DNA from: CAZOZP01 sp964584325
Lineage (GTDB): Bacteria > Bacteroidota > Ignavibacteria > Ignavibacteriales > Melioribacteraceae
Direction of reading: 5' to 3'
DNA length: 8,108 nucleotides
Assembly (NCBI GenBank): GCA_964584325.1
Contig: CAZOZP010000097.1
Location: 1-8,108 of the forward strand
Position numbers and translations under genes: made by a program. Positions 1 to 5,690 of the stretch are shown piece after piece; within the stretch, counting starts at the first letter, position 1, and every line of letters begins with the position of its first letter. The notes under the pieces were generated by a model. It was not told the DNA's origin, made no database searches, and saw only the letters and a program-made list of their open reading frames with translations.

Positions 1-80
1 TAATATAAGAACCACTTAAATATAATGTAAAGACTGTCTAACAGATGGGGGTAAGCATATTGTATTGAATTACTAATTGT

Positions 81-430
81 GACTAAGATTTCGCACCTGC
101 GACGCTGATTTGGGTTGAGTGGGTTTGCGTTTTAATATTAACATTTCGCTGCTCTGCAGCTTTTATGAATCGTGGGGATTAGCTTTCACTATTAACATTC
201 CGCACCTACGGCGCTGATTATTGGTCTTACTCAGGAATTATGTTCTTTAATCACGCTAATCATTTAATCACAAAAATCAGAGTTCAGATTATTTCACCCG
301 CTCTGAGGATTTAAGATTCCCCTCCGTGCTTTCTGTGATTTCTGTGGTGAACTCCCACTTATGCCTTCGAGAGCCTCAGGCACCGGGTAAACCTGCTCTG
401 TCACTAAGATTTCGCACTTAGGCCGTTGAT
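81..430. repeat. Cluster of degenerate dispersed repeats (GCACCTACGGCGCTGA family and others)
   Basis: Three diverged direct copies of a roughly 29-bp unit with core TTCGCACCTRCGRCGCTGAT are seen at 81-110, 191-219 and 402-430. A related variant at 137-160 reads TTAACATTTCGCTGCTCTGC. Inverted copies of the same core lie inside the composite repeats near 525-553 and 4229-4255. Positions 245-290 hold a short-period string of AATCA words ending in GTTCAGA, with the same layout as the AATCCTG string at 4463-4507. Positions 318-357 carry the CACGGAG-type string in inverted orientation. I see no gene in 1-728. These look like decayed intergenic repeat elements. Confidence 0.6.
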
Positions 431-471
431 AGCTTGCTGTTTTCAAGTAACTGCCGAATTATCGGAAGGGT

Positions 472-647
472 ACACAGAGTGCCACAGAGAAGGATCACGA
501 AGAAGTCACGGAGGGGAATATATAAAATTCTCAGCGTTGTAGGTGTGTAATGTTAATAGTATAATTTGCCGTATGGTTCCGGAACCTATCGAACCCACCC
601 AAAGGATTAACTACTTCTCGGGGCTTCGACTCCGCTCAGCCACCTTG
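472..647 (+). repeat. Composite dispersed repeat, copy 1
   Basis: Three blocks occur in the same order as in the copy at 4174-4324. First is a CACAGAG/CACGGAG string ending in GGAGGGGAATATA. Second is an inverted copy of the GCACCTAC unit, read here as TTCTCAGCGTTGTAGGTG. Third is a block running from GGAACCTATCGAACCCACCC to GGGCTTCGACTCCGCTCAGC. In the other copies the third block contains a 9-bp inverted repeat (GTCGAAGCC ... GGCTTCGAC), which is partly eroded here. This copy is about 25 bp longer than the one at 4174 because of an indel near 545-580. It is preceded by CCGAATTATCGG at 454-465, a sequence also found at 7846-7857 beside a CACGG-type string. It appears to be non-coding. Confidence 0.65.
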
Positions 648-728
648 TAGTGACCGTATCTTCTGGCGTCGCGGCCTATAGTTTATTAAGCTTTTTGTAG
701 AGGTCGTTTATTAAATCACTTGTTAATA

Positions 729-1127
729 TTAAACCCAATTACTAATTTTTAATCCCTGAATATGTTGAAACTCTTTTAAATTATTTGTGATTAGTGTGCC
801 TTTATTTGCTAATACTATTGAAGCAATCAATAAATCATTACCACCTACATTTTTACCGGATTTTTCTGTTTCATTTCTTATTATTGAATAAGTTTCGGAT
901 GATTTTTCATTAAATGAAACAATTTGCAAGGGCTCAATAAATAATTTTAATGCTTTAAGATTTTTATCCTTTTGTAAACTTTTCTCAATTCCATATAATA
1001 ATTCAGCATATACAATCGAAGGGATTTTTATATCTGCCGGTTTTTGCCGGCTAATTCTTTGTTTAATATCCGGATACAGTCCTTTTAAAAAATATATACA
1101 AATATTTGTATACAAAAAGTATTTCAA
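729..1127 (-). CDS. VapC-like PIN-domain toxin with lost catalytic Asp (probably inactive)
   Basis: This is a 132-residue single PIN domain, the usual VapC length. VapC toxins are Mg-dependent RNases that cut tRNA or rRNA. Recognisable motifs are the N-terminal strand KYFLYTNICIY, the YAELLYG helix with Glu42, GGNDLLIA with Asp98, TNN at 114-116, and the C-terminal GLKISNW. In the family the first motif normally reads LDTN; here residue 6 is Tyr (TAT), one base from GAT, so the first metal-binding Asp is missing. The start is TTG in a TTGA overlap with the antitoxin stop, where ATGA would be usual, so expression may also be reduced. The antitoxin frame lies directly upstream and overlaps by 4 nt. 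The family call is firm. Loss of activity is inferred from the missing residue; a sequencing error at that base is the main alternative. Confidence 0.88.
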   Translation of the reverse strand: MKYFLYTNICIYFLKGLYPDIKQRISRQKPADIKIPSIVYAELLYGIEKSLQKDKNLKALKLFIEPLQIVSFNEKSSETYSIIRNETEKSGKNVGGNDLLIASIVLANKGTLITNNLKEFQHIQGLKISNWV

Positions 1128-1363
1128 AATTCTTCCTGGTCTTTTCCTAAATCCCGGGTTATTTCATTAGGTTCAGTGAAAGCTTCATCTTTTATTGATC
1201 CAAATAAATCAAAATAATTCAACGGCCATCTTTCGGTTGTGTTCTTATTGATTTTATCTGAGATGATTTTCCCCACCGGAATTCTTTTCCTTTTGGCCTC
1301 TTTCTTTAAGGAATCAAAGGAGTCATCATCTATGTTAACTGAAACAATTGGCATTTTACTCAC
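1124..1363 (-). CDS. VapB-like antitoxin
   Basis: This small protein of 79 residues from GTG, or 76 from the ATG at 1354, precedes and overlaps the VapC-like toxin by 4 nt, as expected for a translationally coupled VapBC operon. The N-terminal half (PIVSVNIDDDSFDSLKKEAK) fits a short beta strand plus helices that would form a ribbon-helix-helix-like DNA-binding dimer. The C-terminal half carries the acidic and aromatic toxin-wrapping segment (residues 50-66, YFDLFGSIKDEAFTEPN) typical of antitoxins paired with PIN toxins. The ATG at 1354 gives the usual short N-terminus and I consider it at least as likely as the GTG. The frame appears intact, so the antitoxin may be preserved after toxin decay. 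The protein would be expected to bind its own promoter (autoregulation is inferred from the family). Confidence 0.85.
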   Translation of the reverse strand: MSKMPIVSVNIDDDSFDSLKKEAKRKRIPVGKIISDKINKNTTERWPLNYFDLFGSIKDEAFTEPNEITRDLGKDQEEF

Positions 1364-1386
1364 TCAACTTTTTTATTTCAGTATTC

Positions 1387-1415
1387 AATATATTTAACCG
1401 TCCTTTAAATATCAA
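1387..1415 (-). promoter_or_regulatory. Possible sigma70-type promoter for the vapBC-like pair
   Basis: On the minus strand TTGATA (1415-1410) is followed after exactly 17 nt by TATATT (1392-1387), each one mismatch from the -35/-10 consensus. Transcription would begin near 1380, about 17-26 nt before the GTG or ATG start. Members of the Bacteroidota proper often use a different promoter type (TAnnTTTG), so this call depends on the host lineage. Confidence 0.35.
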
Positions 1416-1493
1416 TCTCAATTACATAAAGGTTTTTTCGTTTCATTATTTGTCCTTTTACTCCAGGAATATTTTCAACCTACTCATTAATAT

Positions 1494-1601
1494 TTTTCCT
1501 TTTAACGCTTCGTTCGAGTAGATTTCTTAACGGCATTTCATTTTAGGCCTCTCCCTCCTGCTTCGGGATGGGGTTAGAACATTCAATTTATTCTGCATCT
1601 T
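1494..1601 (+). repeat. About 110-bp direct repeat flanking the DUF4258/YgiT pair, copy 1
   Basis: This closely matches 2301-2418 in the same orientation, from TTTTCCTTTTAACGCTTCGT through GATTTCTTAACGGCATTTC and CCTCTCCCTCC to TTCAATTTATTCTGCAT. The other copy carries about 10 extra bases (AAATACAGAATAGCG region). It lies downstream of the antitoxin gene, between the two toxin-antitoxin pairs. No open frame of note is present. The rest of the 1364-1649 gap holds only the likely promoter of the upstream pair and AT-rich sequence. Confidence 0.75.
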
Positions 1602-1649
1602 TCATCCATACACTTTATCTAAATGGGTACCTCACGATATAGTGAAATC

Positions 1650-1877
1650 TCAGGCAGCTTTATATTCCCTGACATCTATTATTACTCCGTTACGAAATGC
1701 TTCTTCTGCAGTTTTTAGCAATTCCTTTGTTGTGTTTTCATCAACATAAGATTCCCCGCAATTTTCACAAATCATTGCAGGAACATTTTGGATAACAACA
1801 ACAAATTTTTCTTTGGTAAAGGTTACAGATGTAAAACCGTTTTCTGTTTCACCATTTTTACAGATTGTACATTTCAT
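1650..1877 (-). CDS. YgiT/MqsA-type zinc-finger antitoxin
   Basis: This 75-residue protein has two CxxC knuckles, C3-C6 and C37-C40, the second inside VPAMICENCGESYVD. That matches the YgiT-type (MqsA N-terminal) zinc-finger domain. It ends with a helix and the strand GVIIDVREYK, which in this family contacts the toxin. It is much shorter than E. coli MqsA (131 residues) because the C-terminal helix-turn-helix is absent, so any autoregulation would need the zinc-finger part or the complex. The start ATG at 1877 overlaps the toxin stop as ATGA (1874-1877), indicating translational coupling with the toxin gene first. That gene order is also typical of mqsRA. The frame is intact. Confidence 0.87.
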   Translation of the reverse strand: MKCTICKNGETENGFTSVTFTKEKFVVVIQNVPAMICENCGESYVDENTTKELLKTAEEAFRNGVIIDVREYKAA

Positions 1878-2149
1878 TTTATTTTCCTCTCGTAATTTTT
1901 ATCCCATTGTTCTGCATCAGGTTCATAGACAGTAATGACAATTATCTCATCATCTTTTTGGTTTTCGGCAATTACTGTATGAATCGGCCTTTCATTCATT
2001 ATCGAAAGTAATAGTCTTGAAGGATAAGGCTGATCATTCGGATATTCCTGAATTGCTGTACCATTTTTTATGGCATATAACACTTCTTCTTCATTTATAT
2101 TTCTTTCAAACATTCTTCTGACGGCGTGCATTCTATAAATTATTTTCAT
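1874..2149 (-). CDS. DUF4258-family putative toxin
   Basis: This 91-residue protein has the pattern of DUF4258 proteins. His8 and Arg11/Arg12 lie in MHAVRRMFERNI, followed by EEVLYAIKNG, EYPNDQPYPSRLLLS (residues 36-50), RPIHTV with His57, and the closing strands IIVITVYEPD then W82. These proteins are commonly found beside YgiT-type antitoxins and are predicted to share the RelE/MqsR-like fold of mRNA-cleaving toxins; ribonuclease activity here is inferred. The gene is first in a two-gene operon and overlaps its antitoxin by 4 nt. The ATG at 2149 gives the normal N-terminus for the family. No strong Shine-Dalgarno is visible. The frame is complete and no key position appears damaged. Confidence 0.85.
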   Translation of the reverse strand: MKIIYRMHAVRRMFERNINEEEVLYAIKNGTAIQEYPNDQPYPSRLLLSIMNERPIHTVIAENQKDDEIIVITVYEPDAEQWDKNYERKIK

Positions 2150-2193
2150 ATTATTATCTTAGTCTTTAATACATTTCTTTTTAGCTCTAACAA

Positions 2194-2223
2194 TATATAA
2201 AAATACAGCTTGATTTTTGTCAT
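2194..2223 (-). promoter_or_regulatory. Weak candidate promoter of the DUF4258/YgiT pair
   Basis: On the minus strand ATGACA (2223-2218) and TATATA (2199-2194) are separated by 18 nt, about 45 nt upstream of the toxin start. The match is partial in AT-rich DNA, so confidence is low. Confidence 0.22.
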
Positions 2224-2242
2224 TATTTTCAGGCAGGATCAT

Positions 2243-2276
2243 ATTTTGTTGGTAAATTTGTATCAACTAACAAAAT
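2243..2276. promoter_or_regulatory. Inverted repeat upstream of the DUF4258/YgiT operon, possible operator
   Basis: Arms ATTTTGTTGGTA (2243-2254) and AACTAACAAAAT (2265-2276) pair at 10 of 12 positions around a 10-nt centre. It sits just upstream of the candidate -35 box. This could be a binding site for the toxin-antitoxin complex or another regulator, or simply a hairpin in AT-rich DNA. Confidence 0.3.
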
Positions 2277-2300
2277 AACAAAGTTGAGTTAAAACAGGAT

Positions 2301-2418
2301 TTTTCCTTTTACCGCTTCGTTCGAACAGATTTCTTAACGGCATTTCATTTTATGCCTCTCCCTCCTTCGTCGGGATGAGGGTTAAATACAGAATAGCGTT
2401 CAATTTATTCTACATTCT
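2301..2418 (+). repeat. About 110-bp direct repeat flanking the DUF4258/YgiT pair, copy 2
   Basis: This is the partner of 1494-1601 in the same orientation. Shared segments include TTTTCCTTTTACCGCTTCGT, GATTTCTTAACGGCATTTC and TTCAATTTATTCTACAT. The two copies bracket exactly the toxin-antitoxin operon and its upstream region. This fits either duplication on insertion of the pair or two independent copies of a dispersed repeat. Confidence 0.75.
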
Positions 2419-2480
2419 TTTCCGTGCACATCCGCTAAATCCGGGTTATCCGTGGCTATTTTTAATATTTACACTGAGCA
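2414..2480 (+). repeat. Module-flanking repeat (CCGTGCACATCCGCTAAATC), copy 1
   Basis: ATTCTTTTCCGTGCACATCC and the following GCTAAATC recur at 5048-5075 with one extra T. Weaker similarity continues for about 40 bp. Each copy lies just downstream, in the gene direction, of the last immunity-like gene of an RHS tip block (2504 here, 5287 for the other). The CCGTG...CATCCG string is also a generic dispersed repeat type, so its role as a boundary is an inference. Confidence 0.55.
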
Positions 2481-2503
2481 TTTTACGATGTTCATACAAT
2501 ATT

Positions 2504-3061
2504 CTAAAGAATTGATCCAATCCAATATCTCCTTTGTTTTTCGTGTAGTTCAAAATATTCATATTCATATGAATCATCGAAATGCCATGTATCTTTTTGT
2601 CCATATACTCTCTTAAGTTTTTCGGAATCTAAATAATACACATATACAACAGTTAACATAAACCTCCCATATTCAATATCAATATTTGCGGTTTCTGTTA
2701 ATGAATATTTTTCCTCAAGCTTACTCTTAGGTAGGATTGACTTAAATGGCGGGGAAGGATATCCCCAATTGAAATCACGATTCCAACCTAATGTAATAGT
2801 GCAGTCTTTGAGCGTATTTGAAATTTTTTTTTGTATTGAAAAGTCAACATCACTTATATATATTGTATCATCACTATTATTTTCAATTGAAAAATCAATT
2901 TTAATTGAATCTACAGGAGTAGATCCGCTTTCCCAATAACCAAAACTGCAGGTTACTGAATCATTTGTGGTTGAAACATTTATATAATAAGGTTTATCCT
3001 GTGCATAAATCTGCATACACAAAAAATAAAGTATCCCGAAAACAATCAATATCTTTTTCAT
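2504..3061 (-). CDS. Secreted hypothetical protein, candidate immunity protein for RHS tip A
   Basis: This 185-residue protein has a clear signal peptide: Lys2-Lys3, a hydrophobic core at about residues 4-16, and likely cleavage after Ala20 in QIYAQDK. The mature part alternates short hydrophobic and polar strands (for example IKIDFSIENNSDDTIYISD, then FMLTVVYVYYLD), suggesting a beta-sandwich-like exported domain. I do not recognise a named family. It begins 35 nt after the stop of RHS tip A on the same strand, the position where polymorphic toxin systems place the cognate immunity gene. Export to the periplasm would fit a toxin that acts or enters there. The immunity role comes from context only. 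The frame is intact and starts at an ATG at 3061. Confidence 0.6.
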   Translation of the reverse strand: MKKILIVFGILYFLCMQIYAQDKPYYINVSTTNDSVTCSFGYWESGSTPVDSIKIDFSIENNSDDTIYISDVDFSIQKKISNTLKDCTITLGWNRDFNWGYPSPPFKSILPKSKLEEKYSLTETANIDIEYGRFMLTVVYVYYLDSEKLKRVYGQKDTWHFDDSYEYEYFELHEKQRRYWIGSIL

Positions 3062-3096
3062 AGTTATACCTAAACGAATGTTATTTTTATCAGTTA

Positions 3097-4074
3097 TTAT
3101 TTCTTACTCGAATCCAGAATCCCATCCCATCCGGGCTGCCCTTCATTATGGAAGTTATATATTCTTGAAAATCTATGCGCATCATTATATCTTGGCATAT
3201 TGTAAGCTACCATCGCATACATCTCTCCAAATTCGTGCATAATAATATTACTTCTGGAGACCCTTGTTCCATTGTCCATTTGAAATTGGTGTGTTGGATG
3301 TATAAGCAGTTCTCCATCTCCTTGAACAGGGTAAAAATTTGTTTTCTGTTGACTGTTTCGCATTCCATTTCTGACAGAACTAATTATTGCATCTAACTGA
3401 TTAGGTTGAGATGTAACTCCCCAATATTTCTTTTTATTATTCCAACTCTGAATAAATTCCCCTCCATAATCAACTCTCAATGTAAATACATAATCTGACC
3501 CAATAATACAATCACCAATAAACAAAGCGTTTTTATTACCGGTAGCAGTCGCAAATTCTCTCCAAAGTCCTTCGAACGTCATTTCACCATCTTCACCAAC
3601 TTTAACAAATCCTGAATAAAAAGTGTCTCCCAATGTTTCCTTCATATCCTCCTTATAGCTTTCATCCCCCCAGGAACTATTAAAAATATACAACCTCATT
3701 CCATCCGGATCAACTACTCTCATCGGGTTGTTGATGCAATAATTATACGGACTAAAGCCGGGGTACTTGTCTGCCAACGGATCCACCGAATGCCATCTGC
3801 CTATTTCAGAATCGTAATAACGTGCTCCAAAATAATCATATCCTGTTTCATTGTCACGTTCTTTTTCTGTGAATCTGTATTTTCCGTTTGCATCTGCCTG
3901 ATTGTACTCCTTTTTGTAACTGCCGAATGAATAATAATCCTGGGCACTTGCTGTTGTGCCGTCCGCCTTCAGGGTTACCCTTATTGTTCCTAAATGGTCT
4001 TTTATATAATACAGCCTTGTTGTTTTATCTGCTTCCACTCTTCCAATTAGGCCGGCACCATATAAATTTACCAT
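3097..4074 (-). CDS. Orphan RHS core plus toxin tip A (HEFGE-containing C-terminus)
   Basis: This 325-residue open frame contains only the end of an RHS protein. Residues 4-125 are RHS-associated core: LYYIKDHLGTIRVT, YDYFGARYYDSEIGRWHSVD, then DPLADKYPGFSPYNYC and DPDG at 122-125. The long RHS/YD repeat shell and any secretion region are missing; an in-frame TAG lies about 36 nt upstream of the ATG. From residue 126 the sequence is unique to this copy. It includes HEFGE (280-284) followed by AH at 299-300, a zincin-like pattern (HExxE rather than HExxH), so a metal-dependent hydrolase is possible but unproven. The DPLA...DPDG arrangement resembles the core self-cleavage region that frees RHS tips. 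It is probably a displaced recombination donor, and expression is uncertain. Confidence 0.8.
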   Translation of the reverse strand: MVNLYGAGLIGRVEADKTTRLYYIKDHLGTIRVTLKADGTTASAQDYYSFGSYKKEYNQADANGKYRFTEKERDNETGYDYFGARYYDSEIGRWHSVDPLADKYPGFSPYNYCINNPMRVVDPDGMRLYIFNSSWGDESYKEDMKETLGDTFYSGFVKVGEDGEMTFEGLWREFATATGNKNALFIGDCIIGSDYVFTLRVDYGGEFIQSWNNKKKYWGVTSQPNQLDAIISSVRNGMRNSQQKTNFYPVQGDGELLIHPTHQFQMDNGTRVSRSNIIMHEFGEMYAMVAYNMPRYNDAHRFSRIYNFHNEGQPGWDGILDSSKK

Positions 4075-4121
4075 TTCTTTGCAAAGCTAATATATTTAAG
4101 ATATCCTAGTCAAGTTATTTC

Positions 4122-4155
4122 TTTACAATATTTATATTATACTTTTTATTATTGG
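4122..4155 (-). repeat. Flanking repeat upstream of tip A (TTTACAATATTTATATTAT)
   Basis: The 19-bp TTTACAATATTTATATTAT at 4122-4140 matches 7811-7829 exactly. A further ~15 bp are similar (ACTTTTTATTATT versus GTTTTTGATTATT). In both places a CACAGAG/GAGAGTCACGG string follows about 20-45 bp further on. Each copy lies on the 5' side of an RHS tip block, which suggests a shared junction. Confidence 0.6.
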
Positions 4156-4173
4156 TGGATTATTAAGATGGGG

Positions 4174-4324
4174 ACACAGAGAGCCACGGAGAAGGAACAC
4201 GAAGAAGACACAGAGGGGAATATAAAATTCTCAGCGACGTAGGTGCGTTAAGGTGCCGGAACCTGTCGAAGCCACCCAAAGGAACAACTTCTTCCCAGGG
4301 CTTCGACTCCGCTCAGCCACCTTG
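4174..4324 (+). repeat. Composite dispersed repeat, copy 2
   Basis: This has the same three blocks in the same order as 472-647. They are the CACAGAG/CACGGAG string, the TTCTCAGCGACGTAGGTGCG unit, and the GTCGAAGCC ... GGCTTCGAC block ending in CTCAGCCACCTTGC. The 9-bp inverted repeat GTCGAAGCC/GGCTTCGAC with a loop of about 25 nt is perfect here. Similarity with the third, partial copy (4954-5041) continues past the block into TTTTCGCRTCACGTTT. It appears to be non-coding. Confidence 0.7.
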
Positions 4325-4344
4325 CTTTTCGCATCACGTTTGCG

Positions 4345-4370
4345 GGGGACACTGGGGACATAGGGGACAG
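4345..4370 (+). repeat. 9-bp tandem array GGGGACAnn
   Basis: Three successive units, GGGGACACT, GGGGACATA and GGGGACAG, are followed by ATTTTC. Strings of this type are often seen in REP-like sequences near Y1/IS200-type (RAYT) transposases. No transposase is visible in this window, so this would be a solo remnant. Confidence 0.5.
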
Positions 4371-4402
4371 ATTTTCTTTCTTTGTTCCTTTTCCCTCTAA
4401 TT

Positions 4403-4507
4403 GTCTGAATTAGGATTAGTAGGATTTAAGGATTTTCAGGATTTATAATCCATTCGTTTGCTCTTTAATCCTGTTCATCTTTTAATCCTACTAATCCTGT
4501 TTCAGAC
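4403..4507. repeat. Imperfect inverted repeat of about 45-bp arms (AATCCTG type)
   Basis: The left arm begins GTCTGAATTAGGATTAGTAG (4403) and runs to about 4446. The right arm (4463-4507) ends CTACTAATCCTGTTTCAGAC. The reverse complement of the right arm aligns with the left over nearly its whole length with scattered mismatches and small indels. The centre is about 16 nt. The arms consist of short-period AATCCT words, so a transcript could fold into a long hairpin. It may be a non-autonomous mobile repeat or a dispersed palindrome. No gene is present. Confidence 0.65.
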
Positions 4508-4640
4508 GTTGTTTCCTTGGGGGTTAACTTATATTTATATATTATTATTTGCAAGAGTTTTTTTTGTACGTTTTTGCGGAAACTTTTTCCAAAAGGTGAA
4601 CGGCGCTTCACAGGCTGTGTGAAAACTCAAAATGTCTTAT

Positions 4641-4858
4641 AATAGCCACGGCGCTTTAGCCCGTGGATTCAATGAAACCCGAAAACAATCCCGGGCTTTA
4701 GCCCAAATCTTTCTTGAAGAGCCGAATTAAGTTGGGAGCCCTCTGCTTTATTGGATTTGCAATTATCATTTATTGATTTTAATCCATTGTATTTTTGGGC
4801 TAAAGCCCGGGAGGACTTGGAGCGGCTCTGGTCCACGGGCTAAAGCACCGTGGCTATT
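4641..4858. mobile_element. MITE-like 218-bp element with nested inverted repeats
   Basis: The outer 27-bp arms are 4641-4667 (AATAGCCACGGCGCTTTAGC...) and 4832-4858; they are reverse complements with a single mismatch. The inner 18-bp arms, CCCGGGCTTTAGCCCAAA (4690-4707) and its perfect complement (4794-4811), are nested inside, with about 21 nt between outer and inner arms on each side. The central 86 bp are AT-rich. Both arm pairs contain GCTTTAGCCC. No transposase gene and no clear target-site duplication are seen. An open frame that crosses the right half is best explained as chance reading through the repeat. Confidence 0.72.
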
Positions 4859-4953
4859 GAAAATAACTTGAGAAAGAATTTCATCGGGGTCATTTTTGAT
4901 GGAAGCCGGAATTGAGTGAAACTTTCCTAGCATCGCCAATTTGAGGATAAGAT

Positions 4954-5041
4954 GCCCGAGCCTGCTGAAGCCACCCAAAGGAGCAAATTCTTCCCGGGGC
5001 TTCGACTCCGCTTAGCCTCCTTGCTTTTCGCGTCACGTTTC
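4954..5041 (+). repeat. Composite dispersed repeat, partial copy 3
   Basis: Only the third block is present: GAGCCTGCTGAAGCCACCCA through GGGGCTTCGACTCCGCTTAG and CCTTGCTTTTCGCGTCACGT. It matches 4258-4342 closely. The CACAGAG and GCACCTAC blocks found upstream in the other two copies are absent. Confidence 0.65.
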
Positions 5042-5047
5042 ACGTTA

Positions 5048-5115
5048 ATTCTTTTTCCGTGCACATCCGCTAAATCTGTTTTATACGTGTACTATTCATT
5101 AATACAATTTTTACT
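5048..5115 (+). repeat. Module-flanking repeat (CCGTGCACATCCGCTAAATC), copy 2
   Basis: This is the partner of 2414-2480 in the same orientation. The first ~28 bp are nearly identical and the remainder diverged. It lies downstream, in the gene direction, of the membrane protein gene at 5287. The stretch between them (5116-5286) is AT-rich, and I see no gene or clear signal in it. Confidence 0.5.
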
Positions 5116-5286
5116 CTGAATATAATATACTTTCAAAAATTTTATCATATCTTTTCCCTGTTGTTCTTTTTATATAGCTATCAGTCGTCAGAGGAAAACA
5201 TTAAAGTTATTTTTTCTGCTGTATAGTCTTTTTCCATCAAAACATTCCATATTTTACAGTCTGAATAATAATTACAAGCCTGCTGC

Positions 5287-5673
5287 TTATGTTTTCTTAA
5301 ACTTCTCTTTGTTTTTTATTAACAACTTATTAAAATAAAAAACAGAAAATATTGTTATTAATATGCTTAATATTTTCATAACAAAATCTTGGTTTAATAC
5401 TTCATCAAATAATGGTGATAAAATAAATAAAATCCACCATAATAAGACAACATATGCTTCTATTGAAGAACAAAGCAAATCATTAATATTTTTTTTATTC
5501 AAAATGTAAAAATTGAATATTTCATATAGACTAAACATTATTATGCAAATTCCAATTAGTATTGCATCATCGCCTAAATAAACTCCTTTTGACCCACCAG
5601 AATTAATTTCTTGTTCGATTATGATCAAAACCCCAACTCTAGATAAAAAAATCGCCAGAAATAATTTAACCAT
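5287..5673 (-). CDS. Small four-helix membrane protein, candidate immunity protein for RHS tip B
   Basis: This 128-residue protein is dominated by hydrophobic segments at about residues 2-19 (LFLAIFLSRVGVLIII), 35-57 (ILIGICIIMFSLYEIFNF), 72-90 (AYVVLLWWILFILSPLF) and 98-117 (VMKILSILITIFSVFYF). It closes with a Lys-rich tail. I recognise no named family. It starts 17 nt after the stop of RHS tip B on the same strand. In polymorphic toxin loci this is the immunity position, and multi-pass membrane immunity proteins commonly guard against membrane-active or periplasm-acting toxins. The function is inferred from position alone. The frame is intact from the ATG at 5673 and is probably translated with the upstream tip. 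Confidence 0.6.
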   Translation of the reverse strand: MVKLFLAIFLSRVGVLIIIEQEINSGGSKGVYLGDDAILIGICIIMFSLYEIFNFYILNKKNINDLLCSSIEAYVVLLWWILFILSPLFDEVLNQDFVMKILSILITIFSVFYFNKLLIKNKEKFKKT

Positions 5674-5690
5674 TTTTTTATATTCCCAAC

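Noticed and set aside
1..728. Gene, tRNA or other structured RNA in the left-hand region
   Set aside because: No long open frame with coding character and no tRNA cloverleaf or conserved RNA motif could be recognised. The region is explained by dispersed repeats.
4612..4628. AGGCTGTGTGAAAACTC, resembling an insertion-sequence terminal repeat
   Set aside because: No matching inverted partner and no transposase are found in the window, so an insertion sequence cannot be supported.
4766..4978. Minus-strand open frame of 70 codons
   Set aside because: It runs through the right half of the MITE-like element and into the composite repeat. Its residues follow the repeat sequence and show no domain.
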